Below are positions 5,159 through 5,663 of a stretch of 5,663 nt of DNA, piece by piece. Made by a program: the position numbers and the translations under genes. A model generated the notes under the pieces. That model was not told where the DNA came from. It was given only the letters and a program-made list of their open reading frames with translations, and made no database searches. The stretch lies in NCBI GenBank assembly GCA_036003885.1, contig DASYSA010000150.1:1-5663 (forward strand), written 5' to 3'. Origin of the DNA: DASYSA01 sp036003885. Its GTDB lineage: Bacteria; Acidobacteriota; Blastocatellia; UBA7656. Within the stretch, counting starts at the first letter, position 1. Each line of letters opens with the position of its first letter.

Positions 5159-5663
5159 CAGACAAGAGCTGCCCATTCTGCGATCCCCTTCCGGAAGACC
5201 GAATCTTCTATCGTGATCAACTCGTGATCGGGCTGTGGGATGGCTTCCCGGTGTCGGAGGGTCACGCACTGCTGGTGCCGGTCCGCCACGTGCCTACATG
5301 GTTTGAAGCGTCCACTGAAGAGCGCATCGCTCTGACACAAGCAATAGTTGTTGCACGCGAGGCGATCGAAGAGAAGCATCGTCCGGATGGCTACAACATC
5401 GGGATCAATAGCGGTGACGCCGCGGGTCAAACGGTATTTCACCTGCACGTTCATCTTATTCCAAGGTATCGAGGCGATGTGCCAGATCCTCGGGGCGGTG
5501 TGCGGCACGTCATTCCAAGCCGAGGCAATTACCTGACCGGCGTTAACTCATCTCCGATTGCGCGCGCCTTAGTCACGGGTGGGGACGATCCGCTGCTGCC
5601 GCTTCTCAAGGAACACCTAACGCGGTCGAACGCGGTGGACATTGCCGTCGCCTTCACGATGCG
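5155..5663 (+). CDS. HIT-domain protein, probably N-terminus of a HIT-PLD(-helicase) fusion (cut by right edge)
   Basis: The frame opens at GTG 5155 and runs 169 codons to the edge without a stop. Residues about 5-112 form a HIT (histidine triad) domain: Cys6 and Cys9 as a possible zinc pair (CPFC), SEGHALLVPVRHV at 34-46, YNIGINSGDAAGQTVFH at 80-96 and the triad HLHVHLIPR at 96-104, with His98 the expected nucleophile. HIT enzymes hydrolyse nucleotide phosphoramidates or remove AMP, and aprataxin does so on DNA ends. The protein continues beyond a normal HIT protein: DDPLLPLLKEHLTRSNAVDIAVAF at about 144-167 resembles the start of a phospholipase D/HKD nuclease domain, which in many bacterial proteins precedes a DEAD/SNF2 helicase and DUF3427. 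The downstream part is not in the window, so the fusion is inferred. It overlaps the SprT-like stop by 4 nt and shares its promoter. Confidence 0.88.
   Translation, partial: MTDKSCPFCDPLPEDRIFYRDQLVIGLWDGFPVSEGHALLVPVRHVPTWFEASTEERIALTQAIVVAREAIEEKHRPDGYNIGINSGDAAGQTVFHLHVHLIPRYRGDVPDPRGGVRHVIPSRGNYLTGVNSSPIARALVTGGDDPLLPLLKEHLTRSNAVDIAVAFTM

Noticed and set aside
4603..5508. Minus-strand frames of 79-156 codons
   Set aside because: Antisense shadows of the SprT-like and HIT genes, both of which carry clear catalytic motifs on the plus strand.
1..5663. CRISPR array, tRNA, rRNA, insertion sequence or transposase
   Set aside because: I saw no regularly spaced repeats, no cloverleaf with a CCA-type end, no rRNA-like stretch and no transposase motifs; terminal inverted repeats of an IS were not found.

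Overview
The window is moderately GC-rich bacterial DNA with compact genes, Shine-Dalgarno-like sites and GTG starts. Nothing in it fixes the phylum: no rRNA, tRNA or taxon-specific marker is present. The gene content, a protease-STAND-TPR protein, an HNH nuclease and a SprT/HIT-nuclease pair, looks like an accessory or defence-type region rather than core genome.

Left half, minus strand (about 1-2972). A conflict-type cassette is read right to left. A 56-aa acidic protein of unknown function (2802-2972) comes first. After about 280 bp follows a 107-aa protein that matches the trypsin-co-occurring domain Trypco1 (2197-2520). Then, 52 bp on, comes a large multidomain protein (1-2144) that runs off the left edge. 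It has an N-terminal trypsin-fold serine protease with an apparently intact His/Asp/Ser triad, a STAND-class P-loop NTPase with Walker A and B, and the first TPR-type repeats. STAND proteins with a protease effector and C-terminal repeats are predicted to work as sensor-switch-effector machines: the repeats sense, the NTPase switches or oligomerises, and the protease acts. Trypco1 is the usual small partner.

Middle (2973-4163). A roughly 300-bp stretch without a convincing gene holds a strong inverted repeat and a possible decayed coding remnant. Next is a minus-strand HNH endonuclease of 297 aa, with an N-terminal region that resembles PUA/SRA-like DNA readers and a C-terminal HNH_2-type domain. 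It could be a stand-alone, possibly modification-dependent, restriction nuclease.

Right part (4164-5663). A 455-bp divergent intergenic region carries a sigma70-like promoter facing each way. The rightward one has its -10 box inside the loop of a 7-bp inverted repeat. Rightwards lies a SprT/Spartan-like zinc metalloprotease (4619-5158). Its stop codon overlaps the GTG start of a HIT-domain protein (5155 to the edge). The last residues of the HIT protein look like the start of a phospholipase D/HKD nuclease domain, so it is probably the N-terminus of a large HIT-PLD-helicase protein cut by the window edge.

The two most interesting items are the Trypco1/trypsin-STAND-TPR cassette and the translationally coupled SprT-like plus HIT-(PLD) operon next to an HNH nuclease. 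The second recalls eukaryotic DNA-protein-crosslink and DNA-end repair enzymes (Spartan, aprataxin, TDP1). Whether all these genes form one system or two neighbouring ones cannot be decided from this window.
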